Origin: Chromohalobacter sp. 11-W
GTDB taxonomy: Bacteria > Pseudomonadota > Gammaproteobacteria > Pseudomonadales > Halomonadaceae
Length of the DNA: 64,000 nt
Assembly: GCF_029889905.1 (NCBI RefSeq)
Contig: NZ_JARANZ010000001.1
Span: 543,582-607,581, forward strand
Direction of reading: 5' to 3'
In this document: one piece after another, positions 46,001-54,705 of the stretch
Layout: every line of letters starts with the position of its first letter
Numbering within the stretch: position 1 is the first letter of the stretch
Position numbers and translations under genes: made by a program
The notes under the pieces: generated by a model
Database searches by the model: none
What the model was told of the DNA's origin: nothing
The model's input: only the letters and a program-made list of their open reading frames with translations

Positions 46001-47909
46001 GTTCAGCGTAGTGGGTGTCGGCGACATGGCGGGCGACGTGTTCGGCAACGGCATGCTGTTGTCGGACAAGATTCGCCTCATCGCCGCCTTCAACCACCGG
46101 CATATCTTCGTCGACCCCGATCCGGATCCGGCGGCCTCGTTCAAGGAACGCAAGCGCATGTTCGAGCTGGCGCGCTCGAGCTGGGAGGACTACGACACCG
46201 CCTTGATCTCCGAGGGTGGGGGCGTGTTCTCGCGCGATGCCAAGTCCATCAATATCACGCCGCAGATGAAAAAGGCCTTCGACATCAAGGCCGGCAAACT
46301 GTCGCCCAACGAGTTGATTCGCGCGATTCTGACCTCGCGTTGCGATCTGCTCTGGAATGGCGGCATCGGCACCTACGTCAAGGCGTCCGACGAGACGCAT
46401 GCCGAGGTGGGCGACAAGGCCAACGACGCCTTGCGTGTCGACGGGCATGAATTGCGCTGCCGGGTGATCGGTGAAGGCGGCAATCTCGGCTTTACCCAAC
46501 TCGGGCGCATGGAAGCCGCAGAGCAGGGTGTACGCGTCACTACCGACTTCATCGACAATGCCGGCGGGGTCAATTGCTCCGACCATGAAGTCAATATCAA
46601 GATCCTGCTCGACGATATCGTCAAAGCCGGCGACATGACCGACAAGCAGCGCAATGAGTTGCTGGCGAGCATGACCGAGGAAGTGAGTGAACTGGTCCTG
46701 AGCGATAACTATCGCCAGACCCAGGCGCTCTCCTTGTCGGAGATTCTCAGCCAGCAAGGCATGGGTCCCTATCGCCGCTTCATCAATGAGCTGGAAGCCG
46801 CCGGGGGGCTGGATCGCGAACTGGAATTCCTGCCCACCGACGAGATGTTGGTCGAACGCGGCAATACGGAACAAGGTCTGACCTTGCCCGAGCTATCGGT
46901 ACTGATCTCTTATGCCAAGAGTGCGCTGAAGACCGATATGATCGCCTCCGATCTGCCGGACAACCCGCATGTCCAGCGGCACATGGCACGGGCCTTCCCG
47001 CAGACGCTGGTCGAGCGCTTCCCGGACGAGATGTACCAGCATCGCTTGAAGCGCGAGATCACCGCGACGCAGATCGCCAACGATCTGGTCGATCATATGG
47101 GGGTCACCTTCGTGCGGCGTCTACGTGACTCCACCGGTGCCACACGAGCGGAAGTGACGCGCGCTTATCTCATCGCGCGCGATTGCTTCAACCTCGAAGG
47201 CCTCTGGGAGCAGATCGAGGCGCTCGATTATCAGGTCGAAAGCCGCGTTCAGTACGGCATGATGCTCGATCTGATGCGACTGCTGCGTCGCGCCACGCGC
47301 TGGTTCCTGCGTCATCGCACCAATCAGAGCATTCAGGAAGCGGTGGAGTATTTCGCACCGCGTATCACCCAACTGCAAGAGAGCGTCGGCAAGCGCTTGC
47401 GTGGAGAGGATCACGAAACGTGGGATGCGCGTCGCGATGAGCTAGAAAAAGCCGGCGTGCCAACCTCTCTGGCGAGCGTTGTCGCGGCGGCCAACAGCCT
47501 ATATGCCGGACTGGGCATCATCGAAGCGGCGCGTGCCACCGACGAGAAGATCCAGCGTGTCGCCGAGGTCTATTACGACATCGGCCATCGTCTGGAGCTG
47601 CCGTGGATGAATGGTCAGATCAACGCACTGAAAGTACGCGATAGCTGGCAGGCGCAGGCGCGCGAAACCTTCCGCGACGATCTCGATCGCCAGCAACTGG
47701 CGCTGACCGTCAGCGTACTCAAGATGGACGGCGCGCCGAGTGGTGTGGAACCGCGTGTCGAGCAGTGGCTGGAACGGCATGCCGGCTTGGTCGAACGCTG
47801 GTGCGGCCTGCTCAACGAGGTGCGTTCGGGCGCCCAGGGCGGTTTCCCGCTATTCGCGGTGGCCATTCGTGAACTGGTTGATCTCGCCGAGAGCAATGGC
47901 GAGGGATAA
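43071..47909 (+). CDS. gdhB: NAD-specific glutamate dehydrogenase, 180-kDa class
   Basis: 1612-residue catabolic enzyme converting glutamate to 2-oxoglutarate and ammonia. A long N-terminal regulatory part with ACT-like segments ([29 protein letters not shown]) is followed by the catalytic core: [41 protein letters not shown] with the catalytic Lys, and [15 protein letters not shown] for NAD binding. A helical C-terminal region ends the protein. The start at 43071 follows GAGGTG; the base-43068 TTG is the alternative. A strong terminator follows at once, so it is monocistronic. It fits organisms that use amino acids as carbon source. Confidence 0.95.
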   Translation: [1612 protein letters not shown]

Positions 47910-47917
47910 ACCCGCAC

Positions 47918-47950
47918 ACAATGCTCCGAGCCTCGTGCTCGGGGCATTGT
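47918..47950 (+). terminator. Rho-independent terminator of gdhB
   Basis: A 13-bp stem (47918-47930 with 47938-47950, one G-T pair) with a 7-base loop is followed by CGATTTT. Confidence 0.88.
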
Positions 47951-48049
47951 CGATTTTCCTTCCTCTTCGAGCTTTCAAGTGAAGCATTGGCGCTGATGTC
48001 TCTGATATGCTGTGCCCGACTCAGGTTCGAAGCCAAGTAGAGAAGCCCC

Positions 48050-49117
48050 ATGAATCATCGCGTGATTACCACAATGCTCGTGGCCCTGGGACTGGCCGGC
48101 ACGTCATCGCTGGCCATGGCTCAGAGCGCTGCACAGCAGAAGGCGCACGAAGCGGCGGCTAAAATCGATCTTACCGATTTCTTGCAGTCGAGCTCCGATG
48201 CACGTAGCCAAAGCTTTTTCTTCGGCGGGACGCAGACGCATCCCTTTAGCGTCGAAAAGTCAGGACGTTATCAGTTCCAGAGCTCGACCTTGCCGGGCGA
48301 CTCCGACGATTACCGGGTCGAAGCGACCTTGCTCGACGAGCAGGGCAATGAAATCGCCTCGGAATCAGGGCTGGGCCAGAATGGTGGCTTGACCATGGAG
48401 CAGCGCCTGGAGCCCGGCGATTACGTGCTGCGTGTTCATGGTCAGAAGTTCGGTACCACCAAGACGGGCGGTAATAGCTTCGTGGTCACCGTCAATGGCC
48501 TGGACGCACAAGGTAACCGGCTTTCAAGCGATGAAAGCGGTGTCGACGCCGGCGGTGGCATCATGTTCGGTGGCCCGGGTAAAGACGGTCATACTACGGC
48601 CTTCGTCGATGATGAAGATGCGGTGGCGACCATCGCCGCACCGCGTCGTGATACGACCGAGTCGGCGTCTGCAGTGGCCTCGGGTGCTGCCGCGACGTCG
48701 TCGGTAGCGGGCGAAGCATCGTCGGACTCCACGTCAAGTAGCGGCGCTTCTTCAGCCACGCAGGACGATGAAGACGCCTTGCCGGATGCGTTCGACGAAA
48801 TCGTGACCGACCTGGCCATTCGCGAGCAAGGCAAGGTATTGAGTTTCGATGTGGTGGAAGCGGGTACCGTGTCGGTGACCAGCTCGACCTTCCCCGGCAA
48901 CGAGGGTACCTATAGCCTCGAAGCGCGGATCCTCGACGAGAGCGGCGATGTCGTGGCCAGTGACAAAGGTGAAGGTTTCGAGAGTGATTTCGACATCGAA
49001 ACGATTCTGCAACCGGGACGCTACACCGTCTGGGTGAAGGGCCGGAAGTTCGGCAGTGCGATGAGCGGCGTCAACAACTACACGCTACGCGTGCAGCAGC
49101 TCGATACCCAGCCGTAA
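48050..49117 (+). CDS. Exported protein with two PPC-like beta-domain repeats
   Basis: 355 residues: a signal peptide (about 1-24, ending SLAMA), then two homologous beta-sandwich repeats (about 62-150 and 260-350). Both carry the order SSTxPG...Y.(V/L)EA.(L/I)LDE.G...AS..G and L(E/Q)PG.Y...V.G.KFG, which resembles bacterial pre-peptidase C-terminal domains. They are joined by an Ala/Ser/Thr/Asp-rich linker (about 185-250) with little structure. No protease domain is present, so it is a stand-alone binding or structural protein in the periplasm. Unknown role. Confidence 0.75.
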   Translation: MNHRVITTMLVALGLAGTSSLAMAQSAAQQKAHEAAAKIDLTDFLQSSSDARSQSFFFGGTQTHPFSVEKSGRYQFQSSTLPGDSDDYRVEATLLDEQGNEIASESGLGQNGGLTMEQRLEPGDYVLRVHGQKFGTTKTGGNSFVVTVNGLDAQGNRLSSDESGVDAGGGIMFGGPGKDGHTTAFVDDEDAVATIAAPRRDTTESASAVASGAAATSSVAGEASSDSTSSSGASSATQDDEDALPDAFDEIVTDLAIREQGKVLSFDVVEAGTVSVTSSTFPGNEGTYSLEARILDESGDVVASDKGEGFESDFDIETILQPGRYTVWVKGRKFGSAMSGVNNYTLRVQQLDTQP

Positions 49118-49155
49118 GGCCTGGTGCAGTGTCGGGGGCTGACGCGCCCCGACGC

Positions 49156-49189
49156 GAGCCCCGCTTCGCCATGTGCGAATGCGGGGCTC
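49156..49189 (+). terminator. Rho-independent terminator after the PPC-like gene
   Basis: A 9-bp GC stem (49156-49164 with 49181-49189) continues inside as TTCGC/GCGAA, giving 14 bp with one bulge, and is followed by TGCGCTTTT. Confidence 0.9.
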
Positions 49190-49265
49190 TGCGCTTTTGG
49201 GCGTGGCTACGCTATACTGCGCGCCCATTTCATGTCTTGCCGCTCATTACATTGTCCGAGGATCC

Positions 49266-50270
49266 ATGTACGCCCTGGCCCGTTCGCTACTTTTCCGACT
49301 CGACCCCGAAACCGCCCACGGCGCTGCACTGACGTCACTCGATGCCGTCCATCGTCTGGGGCTGGGCAGGTGGATGGGCACGCATATCGAGGCGCCAGTC
49401 ACGCTGATGGGGCTGACGTTCCCCAATCGTGTGGGGTTGGCGGCGGGGCTCGATAAGAATGCCGAGCACCTCGATGCGCTCGGGGCGCTAGGCTTCGGCT
49501 TCGTCGAAGTGGGCACGGTGACGCCCAAGCCCCAGCCGGGCAACCCCAGGCCGCGCCTATTCAGGCTGCCGGCGAAGGGGGCGATCATCAATCGCATGGG
49601 GTTTAACAATGCCGGTGTCGACGCGCTTGTCGCCAATGTACGCAAGAGTCACTACGACGGCGTGATCGGCATCAACATCGGCAAGAATCTGAGTACACCA
49701 GTCGAGCACGCAGTAGACGATTATCTGACGTGTCTGCGCAAGGTGCATGCGCATGCGCATTACGTCACGGTGAATCTGTCGTCGCCGAACACGCCGGGGC
49801 TGCGCAACTTACAGTTCGGCGAGCATCTGGAGGCATTACTAGGCACGCTGGTTGAGGAAAAGCATCGCCTCGACACCGCCAGTGGCCGGAACGTGCCTCT
49901 GGCCGTGAAGATCGCTCCCGACATGAGTGACGACGAAGTTGCTTTGGTGGCGCAAGCGCTGGCAGCCAATGGTGTCGATGCGGTCATTGCTACCAATACC
50001 ACGGTGATGCGCGATGCGGTGGAGGGGCTTGAGCACGCCGAGGAGCAGGGCGGGCTTTCCGGACGTCCGGTGTTCGAGCCTTCCAATCGGGTGATTCACG
50101 AATTGCGCCGCCATTTACCGACGCTGCCGATCATTGGCGTTGGCGGCATCGATAGCGGGCATGCGGCACGCGCCAAGTGCGAGGCGGGGGCCGACCTCGT
50201 GCAGCTGTATACTGGCTTTATCTACCGGGGGCCGGCGCTGGTCGGCGAATGCGCTGGGGCTCTGGCGTAG
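49266..50270 (+). CDS. pyrD: Dihydroorotate dehydrogenase (quinone), class 2
   Basis: Fourth step of pyrimidine synthesis, coupled to membrane quinone. The N-terminal amphipathic helix ([19 protein letters not shown]), [43 protein letters not shown] and the catalytic Ser region [12 protein letters not shown] are diagnostic of class 2. [29 protein letters not shown] binds FMN phosphate. 334 residues. GAGGAT lies before the ATG at 49266. A possible -10 TATACT is at 49213-49218. Adjacent to rmf and rlmL, as in pseudomonads. Confidence 0.96.
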   Translation: MYALARSLLFRLDPETAHGAALTSLDAVHRLGLGRWMGTHIEAPVTLMGLTFPNRVGLAAGLDKNAEHLDALGALGFGFVEVGTVTPKPQPGNPRPRLFRLPAKGAIINRMGFNNAGVDALVANVRKSHYDGVIGINIGKNLSTPVEHAVDDYLTCLRKVHAHAHYVTVNLSSPNTPGLRNLQFGEHLEALLGTLVEEKHRLDTASGRNVPLAVKIAPDMSDDEVALVAQALAANGVDAVIATNTTVMRDAVEGLEHAEEQGGLSGRPVFEPSNRVIHELRRHLPTLPIIGVGGIDSGHAARAKCEAGADLVQLYTGFIYRGPALVGECAGALA

Positions 50271-50284
50271 TGTGTTTTTATATA

Positions 50285-50321
50285 AGTAGCGTGCTTTGAC
50301 ATGAGTAGTGTGCTTTGACAT
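50285..50321. repeat. Two tandem copies of a 19-bp unit after pyrD
   Basis: AGTAGCGTGCTTTGACAT at 50285-50302 recurs as AGTAGTGTGCTTTGACAT at 50304-50321, with one mismatch and a 1-base spacer. It lies between the pyrD stop and the shared terminator. Confidence 0.85.
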
Positions 50322-50324
50322 AAA

Positions 50325-50345
50325 AAGGCCCGCGATGCGGGCCTT
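50325..50345. terminator. Terminator between pyrD and rmf
   Basis: A perfect 9-bp stem (AAGGCCCGC/GCGGGCCTT) with a 3-base loop. The A run at 50322-50326 gives a U tract on the minus strand, so it best serves rmf; on the plus strand it may end pyrD. Confidence 0.85.
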
Positions 50346-50398
50346 GTCATGGACCTGTCAATGGGGTGTCGATCCAGGTGCCATTAAGGATTCTACCA

Positions 50399-50605
50399 TC
50401 ACAGTACCATGGGGTTTCGATGGATGCCGGAAATCCCCGTCATGCCGGCCCATTGGTCCCCACGACCTTCACGCCAACCGCTCATCCAGTACTCACGGAG
50501 GTTGATGTCCTGGCTGGGGCAATCATCGCGAGAGCGCCCCGTCATGCCGGCTTTGTATCCGTGGACATATGCACGCTGAAAGCGATCACGTTTCTGTCGT
50601 TTCAT
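50399..50605 (-). CDS. rmf: Ribosome modulation factor RMF
   Basis: 68-residue basic protein that dimerises 70S ribosomes into inactive 100S particles in stationary phase. MKRQKRDRFQRAYVHGYKAGMTGRSRDDCP matches E. coli RMF nearly residue for residue at its start, followed by the conserved YWMSGWREGRGD. The C-terminus is about 13 residues longer than in E. coli (55 residues). GAGG stands seven bases before the ATG. It lies between pyrD and rlmL, an order I know from pseudomonads. The long leader contains palindromes that may mediate growth-phase control. Confidence 0.93.
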   Translation of the reverse strand: MKRQKRDRFQRAYVHGYKAGMTGRSRDDCPSQDINLREYWMSGWREGRGDQWAGMTGISGIHRNPMVL

Positions 50606-50702
50606 CGGATGGCCTCTTATCAAGAACCGATTGTTGAGATCTGACAGTACATGCCGACAATGGAGCACCCATCACCGCCATGAACCGGAACGTCCGGACA
50701 CG

Positions 50703-50728
50703 AAACGCATGCGTTTTCAGTAGCTACT
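50703..50728. promoter_or_regulatory. Adjacent palindromes between rmf and rlmL
   Basis: A perfect 14-bp palindrome (AAACGCATGCGTTT, 50703-50716) is followed two bases later by a perfect 10-bp palindrome (AGTAGCTACT, 50719-50728). They stand in the 239-bp divergent region, about 100 bp upstream of the rmf start. Confidence 0.5.
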
Positions 50729-50844
50729 ACTTTTAATATTTAGTGCTTTGAGGCGGATTTGTCGACCAGCGATTTGGCATAAGCCAAACGTTCCATGTAA
50801 ACCACAGGAATATGACCGGTGCGTGGCGCCGGGATGACGACTTT

Positions 50845-53055
50845 ATGACCGATGTGCAATCCCCATCCTTGACGCTCTACGTCACCTGTCCCCGGGGCCT
50901 TGAGGGCTTGCTGGCCGACGAACTCGCGGGCTTCGGCGCGGAGGTGACCGGGACGACCGTGGCGGGTGTCCACGTTCAGGCCGATATCGCGATGGCCTAC
51001 CGCATCTGCCTGTGGTCGCGCCTGGCGAATCGCGTGGTGCTCTGCCTTCTGCGCGAGCAGGAGATCGAGCGTCCCGAGTCGCTGGTCGAAGCCGCCCGCC
51101 GGGTCGACTGGCGCGCACACCTGCGTACTGGAAGCAGCCTGGCTGTGGATTTTCATGGCCAATCCGAGCATATCCGCCACACCCGCTTCGGGGCTCAGAG
51201 CGTCAAGGATGGCATCGTCGACTCAATGCGAGCGGCCGGCCACGAACGCCCGGTGATCGAGCTCAAAAACCCCGATACACGTATTTACGCGCACCTGCAT
51301 CGTGGGCGCTTGCTGCTAGGGCTCGATCTGGTCGGCGGTAGCCTGCATCAGCGTGGCTATCGTCGCGATGCCGGCCACGCGCCACTCAAGGAGAACCTCG
51401 CCGCCGCCTTGTTGATGCGTGCCGATTGGCCGGCGCGGGCACGGCGTGGGGAACCCTTGCTCGACCCTATGTGCGGAGCAGGTACGCTGCTCATCGAGGC
51501 GGCGTTGATGGCGGCGGACATCGCCCCCCAGTTGGCCCGGCACTATTTCGCCTTCGAGGCCTGGGCGGAGCACGATCCCGGCGTATGGCAAGAGCTCAAG
51601 CGTGAAGCGGATGCCCGTGCCAGCGTGGGACGTCGTCGCGTAAAGTCAAAGCTGTTCGGTCGCGACCTGAGCCCACCGGCCATTGCCGCCGCCAAGGCCA
51701 ACGCCATGCGCGCGGGGATTCCCGCCTTGATCGAGCTGCAAGGTGCCGAGGTGGCACAGCTGACGCGCCCTGAAGGCATCGACGGGCCGGGGCTGGTCAT
51801 CACCAATCCGCCGTATGGCGAGCGTCTGGGCGAGTTGCCTGAGGTAGTCCCCATTTACACCGCCCTCGGTGAGCGCTTGCGTGCCGAGTTCGAGGGCTGG
51901 CAACTGGCGCTTTTCACCGGCAACCCCGACCTGGGCCATCGTACCGGGCTGCGGGCCACCAAACAGTATGCGTTCAAGAACGGGCCGCTGGATTGCAAGT
52001 TGCTGCTGATCCCGGTGGAGGCGGCGCGCACCTCGCACGCTTCTGGCAAAGACTCGGGCGAGAGCGCCTCGGCAGGCGAACAGGATACCCAGGCGGCGCC
52101 TGGCCATGCCCCGCGCAATGACGGCGCGCAGATGTTCGCCAACCGGTTGCAGAAGAACCGCAAGCGGCTGAAGAAGTGGCTCAAGCAATCCGGAGAGAGT
52201 TGCTATCGGCTCTACGATGCGGATATGCCGGAATACGCCCTGGCGGTGGATGTCTACGGTGACCACGTACACGTGCAGGAATACGCGCCACCGCGCTCAG
52301 TAGACCCGCGCCAGGCGCAGCGTCGCTTGTTCGATGCCTTAGAAGTCATTCCCCAGGTGCTCGGCGTGCGCCCGGAGGACGTGCACTACAAACAGCGCAC
52401 GCGACAATCGGGCAAGGCGCAATACACCAAGCAGGGGGCCAGCGGCGAACGTTTCGAGGTCAGCGAAGGGCCGGCGCGGTTGTGGGTCAACCTGCGCGAT
52501 TACCTGGATACCGGCTTGTTCTTGGATCATCGCCCCGTGCGCCGCATGTTGCGCGACATGGCCGCCGGCAAGCGCTTTCTCAATCTTTTCTGTTACACGG
52601 GCACGGCGACGGTTCAGGCGGCACTGGGGGGCGCGAGCGACAGTGTCAGCGTCGATCTTTCCAATACCTACCTGACTTGGGCGCGCGATAACTTCGCGCT
52701 CAACCGCCTCGATCCCAGCCGGCATCGGGTGATCCGTGACGACTGCCTGCGTTGGCTGGAAACCGCGGGTAGCGAGTTCGACCTGATCTTCATGGACCCG
52801 CCGACGTTTTCCAATTCCAAGAAGATGGATGATGTACTCGACGTGCAGCGTGATCACGCCCGGCTCATCGAGCTAGCGATGGCGCGTCTGTCGGCGGACG
52901 GTACTTTGGTATTCTCCAACAACCAGCGGCGCTTCACGCTCGACGCCGCGATTGGCGAGCGTTTCGCGGTGGAAGACATTTCGGCGCGGACGTTCGATCC
53001 GGACTTCGCGCGGCGCCCGGATCTGCATCATTGCTTCCTGATCCGTCACCGCTGA
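50845..53055 (+). CDS. rlmL: Bifunctional 23S rRNA methyltransferase RlmKL
   Basis: Fusion of two SAM methyltransferases, modifying G2445 (N2) and G2069 (N7) of 23S rRNA. The N-terminal half starts with a THUMP domain (LYVTCPRGLEGLLADELAGFGAEV...), then DPMCGAGTLLIEAA and the VITNPPYGERLG catalytic motif. A Ser/Gly/Ala-rich linker (about residues 395-430) leads to the RlmK half with FLNLFCYTGTATVQAALGGA and DLIFMDPPTFSNSKKMDD. About 736 residues, comparable to the E. coli enzyme. The start could be 50812 or 50845; I prefer the latter because it matches the E. coli N-terminus. Confidence 0.94.
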   Translation: MTDVQSPSLTLYVTCPRGLEGLLADELAGFGAEVTGTTVAGVHVQADIAMAYRICLWSRLANRVVLCLLREQEIERPESLVEAARRVDWRAHLRTGSSLAVDFHGQSEHIRHTRFGAQSVKDGIVDSMRAAGHERPVIELKNPDTRIYAHLHRGRLLLGLDLVGGSLHQRGYRRDAGHAPLKENLAAALLMRADWPARARRGEPLLDPMCGAGTLLIEAALMAADIAPQLARHYFAFEAWAEHDPGVWQELKREADARASVGRRRVKSKLFGRDLSPPAIAAAKANAMRAGIPALIELQGAEVAQLTRPEGIDGPGLVITNPPYGERLGELPEVVPIYTALGERLRAEFEGWQLALFTGNPDLGHRTGLRATKQYAFKNGPLDCKLLLIPVEAARTSHASGKDSGESASAGEQDTQAAPGHAPRNDGAQMFANRLQKNRKRLKKWLKQSGESCYRLYDADMPEYALAVDVYGDHVHVQEYAPPRSVDPRQAQRRLFDALEVIPQVLGVRPEDVHYKQRTRQSGKAQYTKQGASGERFEVSEGPARLWVNLRDYLDTGLFLDHRPVRRMLRDMAAGKRFLNLFCYTGTATVQAALGGASDSVSVDLSNTYLTWARDNFALNRLDPSRHRVIRDDCLRWLETAGSEFDLIFMDPPTFSNSKKMDDVLDVQRDHARLIELAMARLSADGTLVFSNNQRRFTLDAAIGERFAVEDISARTFDPDFARRPDLHHCFLIRHR

Positions 53056-53076
53056 GACCGGCAGGCGCGCGTGTGA

Positions 53077-53361
53077 TCAGACGCCGTCGAGCAGCGACAA
53101 CTGACGCATCGCCTCCTGAGCCTCGGGGCTGTTGTCATCGCTGGCCTCGAAGACCTTGGCGAAGCCGCGCGAGGACTGGATATGCGCGACATCTTCGAGC
53201 CATGTCGTGGCCTGCGCATAGCTGTCGGCCAGTTGATGCTTGAGGCCGCCGAACTGGGTGCCGATCTGGCCCCAGGCGCGGCTGAATATCCAGTCACCGA
53301 ACATATCCTGGTGGACATGCACGAGAACGTAGTCGTGTTCACTTTCCCAGCGGACGATCAC
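53077..53361 (-). CDS. Short WGR-like domain protein
   Basis: About 94 residues. WESEHDYVLVHVHQDMFGDWIFSRAWGQIGTQFGG, followed by a helix with SYAQATTWLEDVAHIQSSRGFAKV, resembles the WGR domain known from PARPs and MolR: Trp-Gly-x-Ile-Gly-Thr, then a helix and RGF/RGY. Stand-alone WGR proteins are common in bacteria and presumed to bind nucleic acid. AGGAG five bases before the GTG at 53361 supports that start; an ATG at 53394 has less support. Convergent with rlmL. Function unknown. Confidence 0.7.
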   Translation of the reverse strand: MIVRWESEHDYVLVHVHQDMFGDWIFSRAWGQIGTQFGGLKHQLADSYAQATTWLEDVAHIQSSRGFAKVFEASDDNSPEAQEAMRQLSLLDGV

Positions 53362-53553
53362 GAGAACTCCTGGTGGCGCCGTTGTGGTTGGCAATGGGCT
53401 TGTGACGTGTCTTTCGCGGGCCTACTATCGACATTCCCGGCGGGTATCGAATCCCGGCGAGCGCCGTCTCCGGCGTGGCCGTGGACAGGCAAGTGCGCCC
53501 CGTGCGTATTGTAACCGGCCGTCGGACGTGAACAAGGGAGAAAAGAGAAGGTC

Positions 53554-54705
53554 ATGCGCATCCTGGTCGATGAAAACATTCCTCTGGCCGACGAGTTCTT
53601 CGGCGAGCTGGGCGATATCACCCGCTTGCCCGGGCGCGACATCGATGCGGCGGCGGTCCGCGATCAGGACCTGTTGGTCGTGCGCTCGATTACACCGGTG
53701 AATGCGGCGCTGCTCGATGGCTCCCGCGTGCGTTTCGTGGGCACCTGCACCATCGGTACCGACCATATCGACCTCGATTACCTGCGAGAAGCTGGCATCG
53801 GGTTCGCCAATGCCCCAGGCTGCAATGCTGACTCAGTGGTCGACTACGTGCTCTCGAGTCTCCTGTTGCTGGCCGAGGAAGATGGCTTTCATCTAGCCGG
53901 CAAGACCATCGGCATCGTCGGGGCCGGTAACGTGGGCAGCCGTCTGGTGGAGCGTCTGGACGATCTCGACGTGACGTGTCTGATCTGCGATCCGCCACGT
54001 GCCGAGGCAGAAGGCCGCGAAGACTTTCTGGCGCTGGATAGCCTGCTCGAGCGTGCCGATATCGTCTGCTTGCATACGCCGCTGGTGTCGGATGGTGAGC
54101 ACGCGACCCGACATCTGCTGGATGCCGCGCGTATCGAGGCCCTGGCACCGGGCACCGTGCTGATCAACGCTGGACGTGGCGCCTGTCTCGACAATCAGGC
54201 GCTGCGCGAGCGTCTCGAACGCGTCAATGACCTACGCGTGGTGCTCGACGTGTGGGAAAATGAGCCGGGCATCGATCATGGCCTCTACGATCTCGTCGAT
54301 ATCGCCACGCCACATATAGCCGGGCACAGCATCGACGGCAAGATGCGCGGGACCGAGTTGGTCTATCAGGCGGCGATGCGCCATTTCGGCTTGCCGGCGC
54401 GCAAGAAGCTCGGCCAGCTCAAGCCGGACCCATGGCTGCGCAAGATCGTCCTGACGCCGTGGTCGCCGCCGCTGGAAGCGCTGTCGCTATGCACGCGGGC
54501 CTGCTATGACGTGCGCCGCGACATGCTGGCGTTCGATCGCTACCGTCGGCGCATGGGAATGGCGGCGGGTTTCGATGCCTTCCGCGCTGAGTATCCATTG
54601 CGGCGCGAGTTTTCCACCCTGCGAGTCGAGCTCAAGCAGAACAAGGGTGGCTTGCGTGACGCCCTCGAAGGCTTCGGTTTCAAGGTCAAGCTGTCTAACA
54701 AGTAG
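53554..54705 (+). CDS. pdxB: Erythronate-4-phosphate dehydrogenase PdxB
   Basis: Second step of the DXP-independent pyridoxal phosphate pathway. The short N-terminus MRILVDENIPLADEFFGELGDI is typical. The NAD-binding motif is TIGIVGAGNVGSRLVERL, with catalytic Arg in INAGRGACLDN, Glu in VWENEPGI and His in TPHIAGHSIDGKMRG. A C-terminal dimerisation domain follows. 383 residues. AAGG lies before the ATG. The stop codon falls inside the first copy of a heptamer repeat. Confidence 0.95.
   Translation: MRILVDENIPLADEFFGELGDITRLPGRDIDAAAVRDQDLLVVRSITPVNAALLDGSRVRFVGTCTIGTDHIDLDYLREAGIGFANAPGCNADSVVDYVLSSLLLLAEEDGFHLAGKTIGIVGAGNVGSRLVERLDDLDVTCLICDPPRAEAEGREDFLALDSLLERADIVCLHTPLVSDGEHATRHLLDAARIEALAPGTVLINAGRGACLDNQALRERLERVNDLRVVLDVWENEPGIDHGLYDLVDIATPHIAGHSIDGKMRGTELVYQAAMRHFGLPARKKLGQLKPDPWLRKIVLTPWSPPLEALSLCTRACYDVRRDMLAFDRYRRRMGMAAGFDAFRAEYPLRREFSTLRVELKQNKGGLRDALEGFGFKVKLSNK

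Noticed and set aside
45192..46874. Long open frame (about 560 codons) on the minus strand inside the glutamate dehydrogenase gene
   Set aside because: Antisense shadow of a conserved enzyme; its translation shows no recognisable motif.
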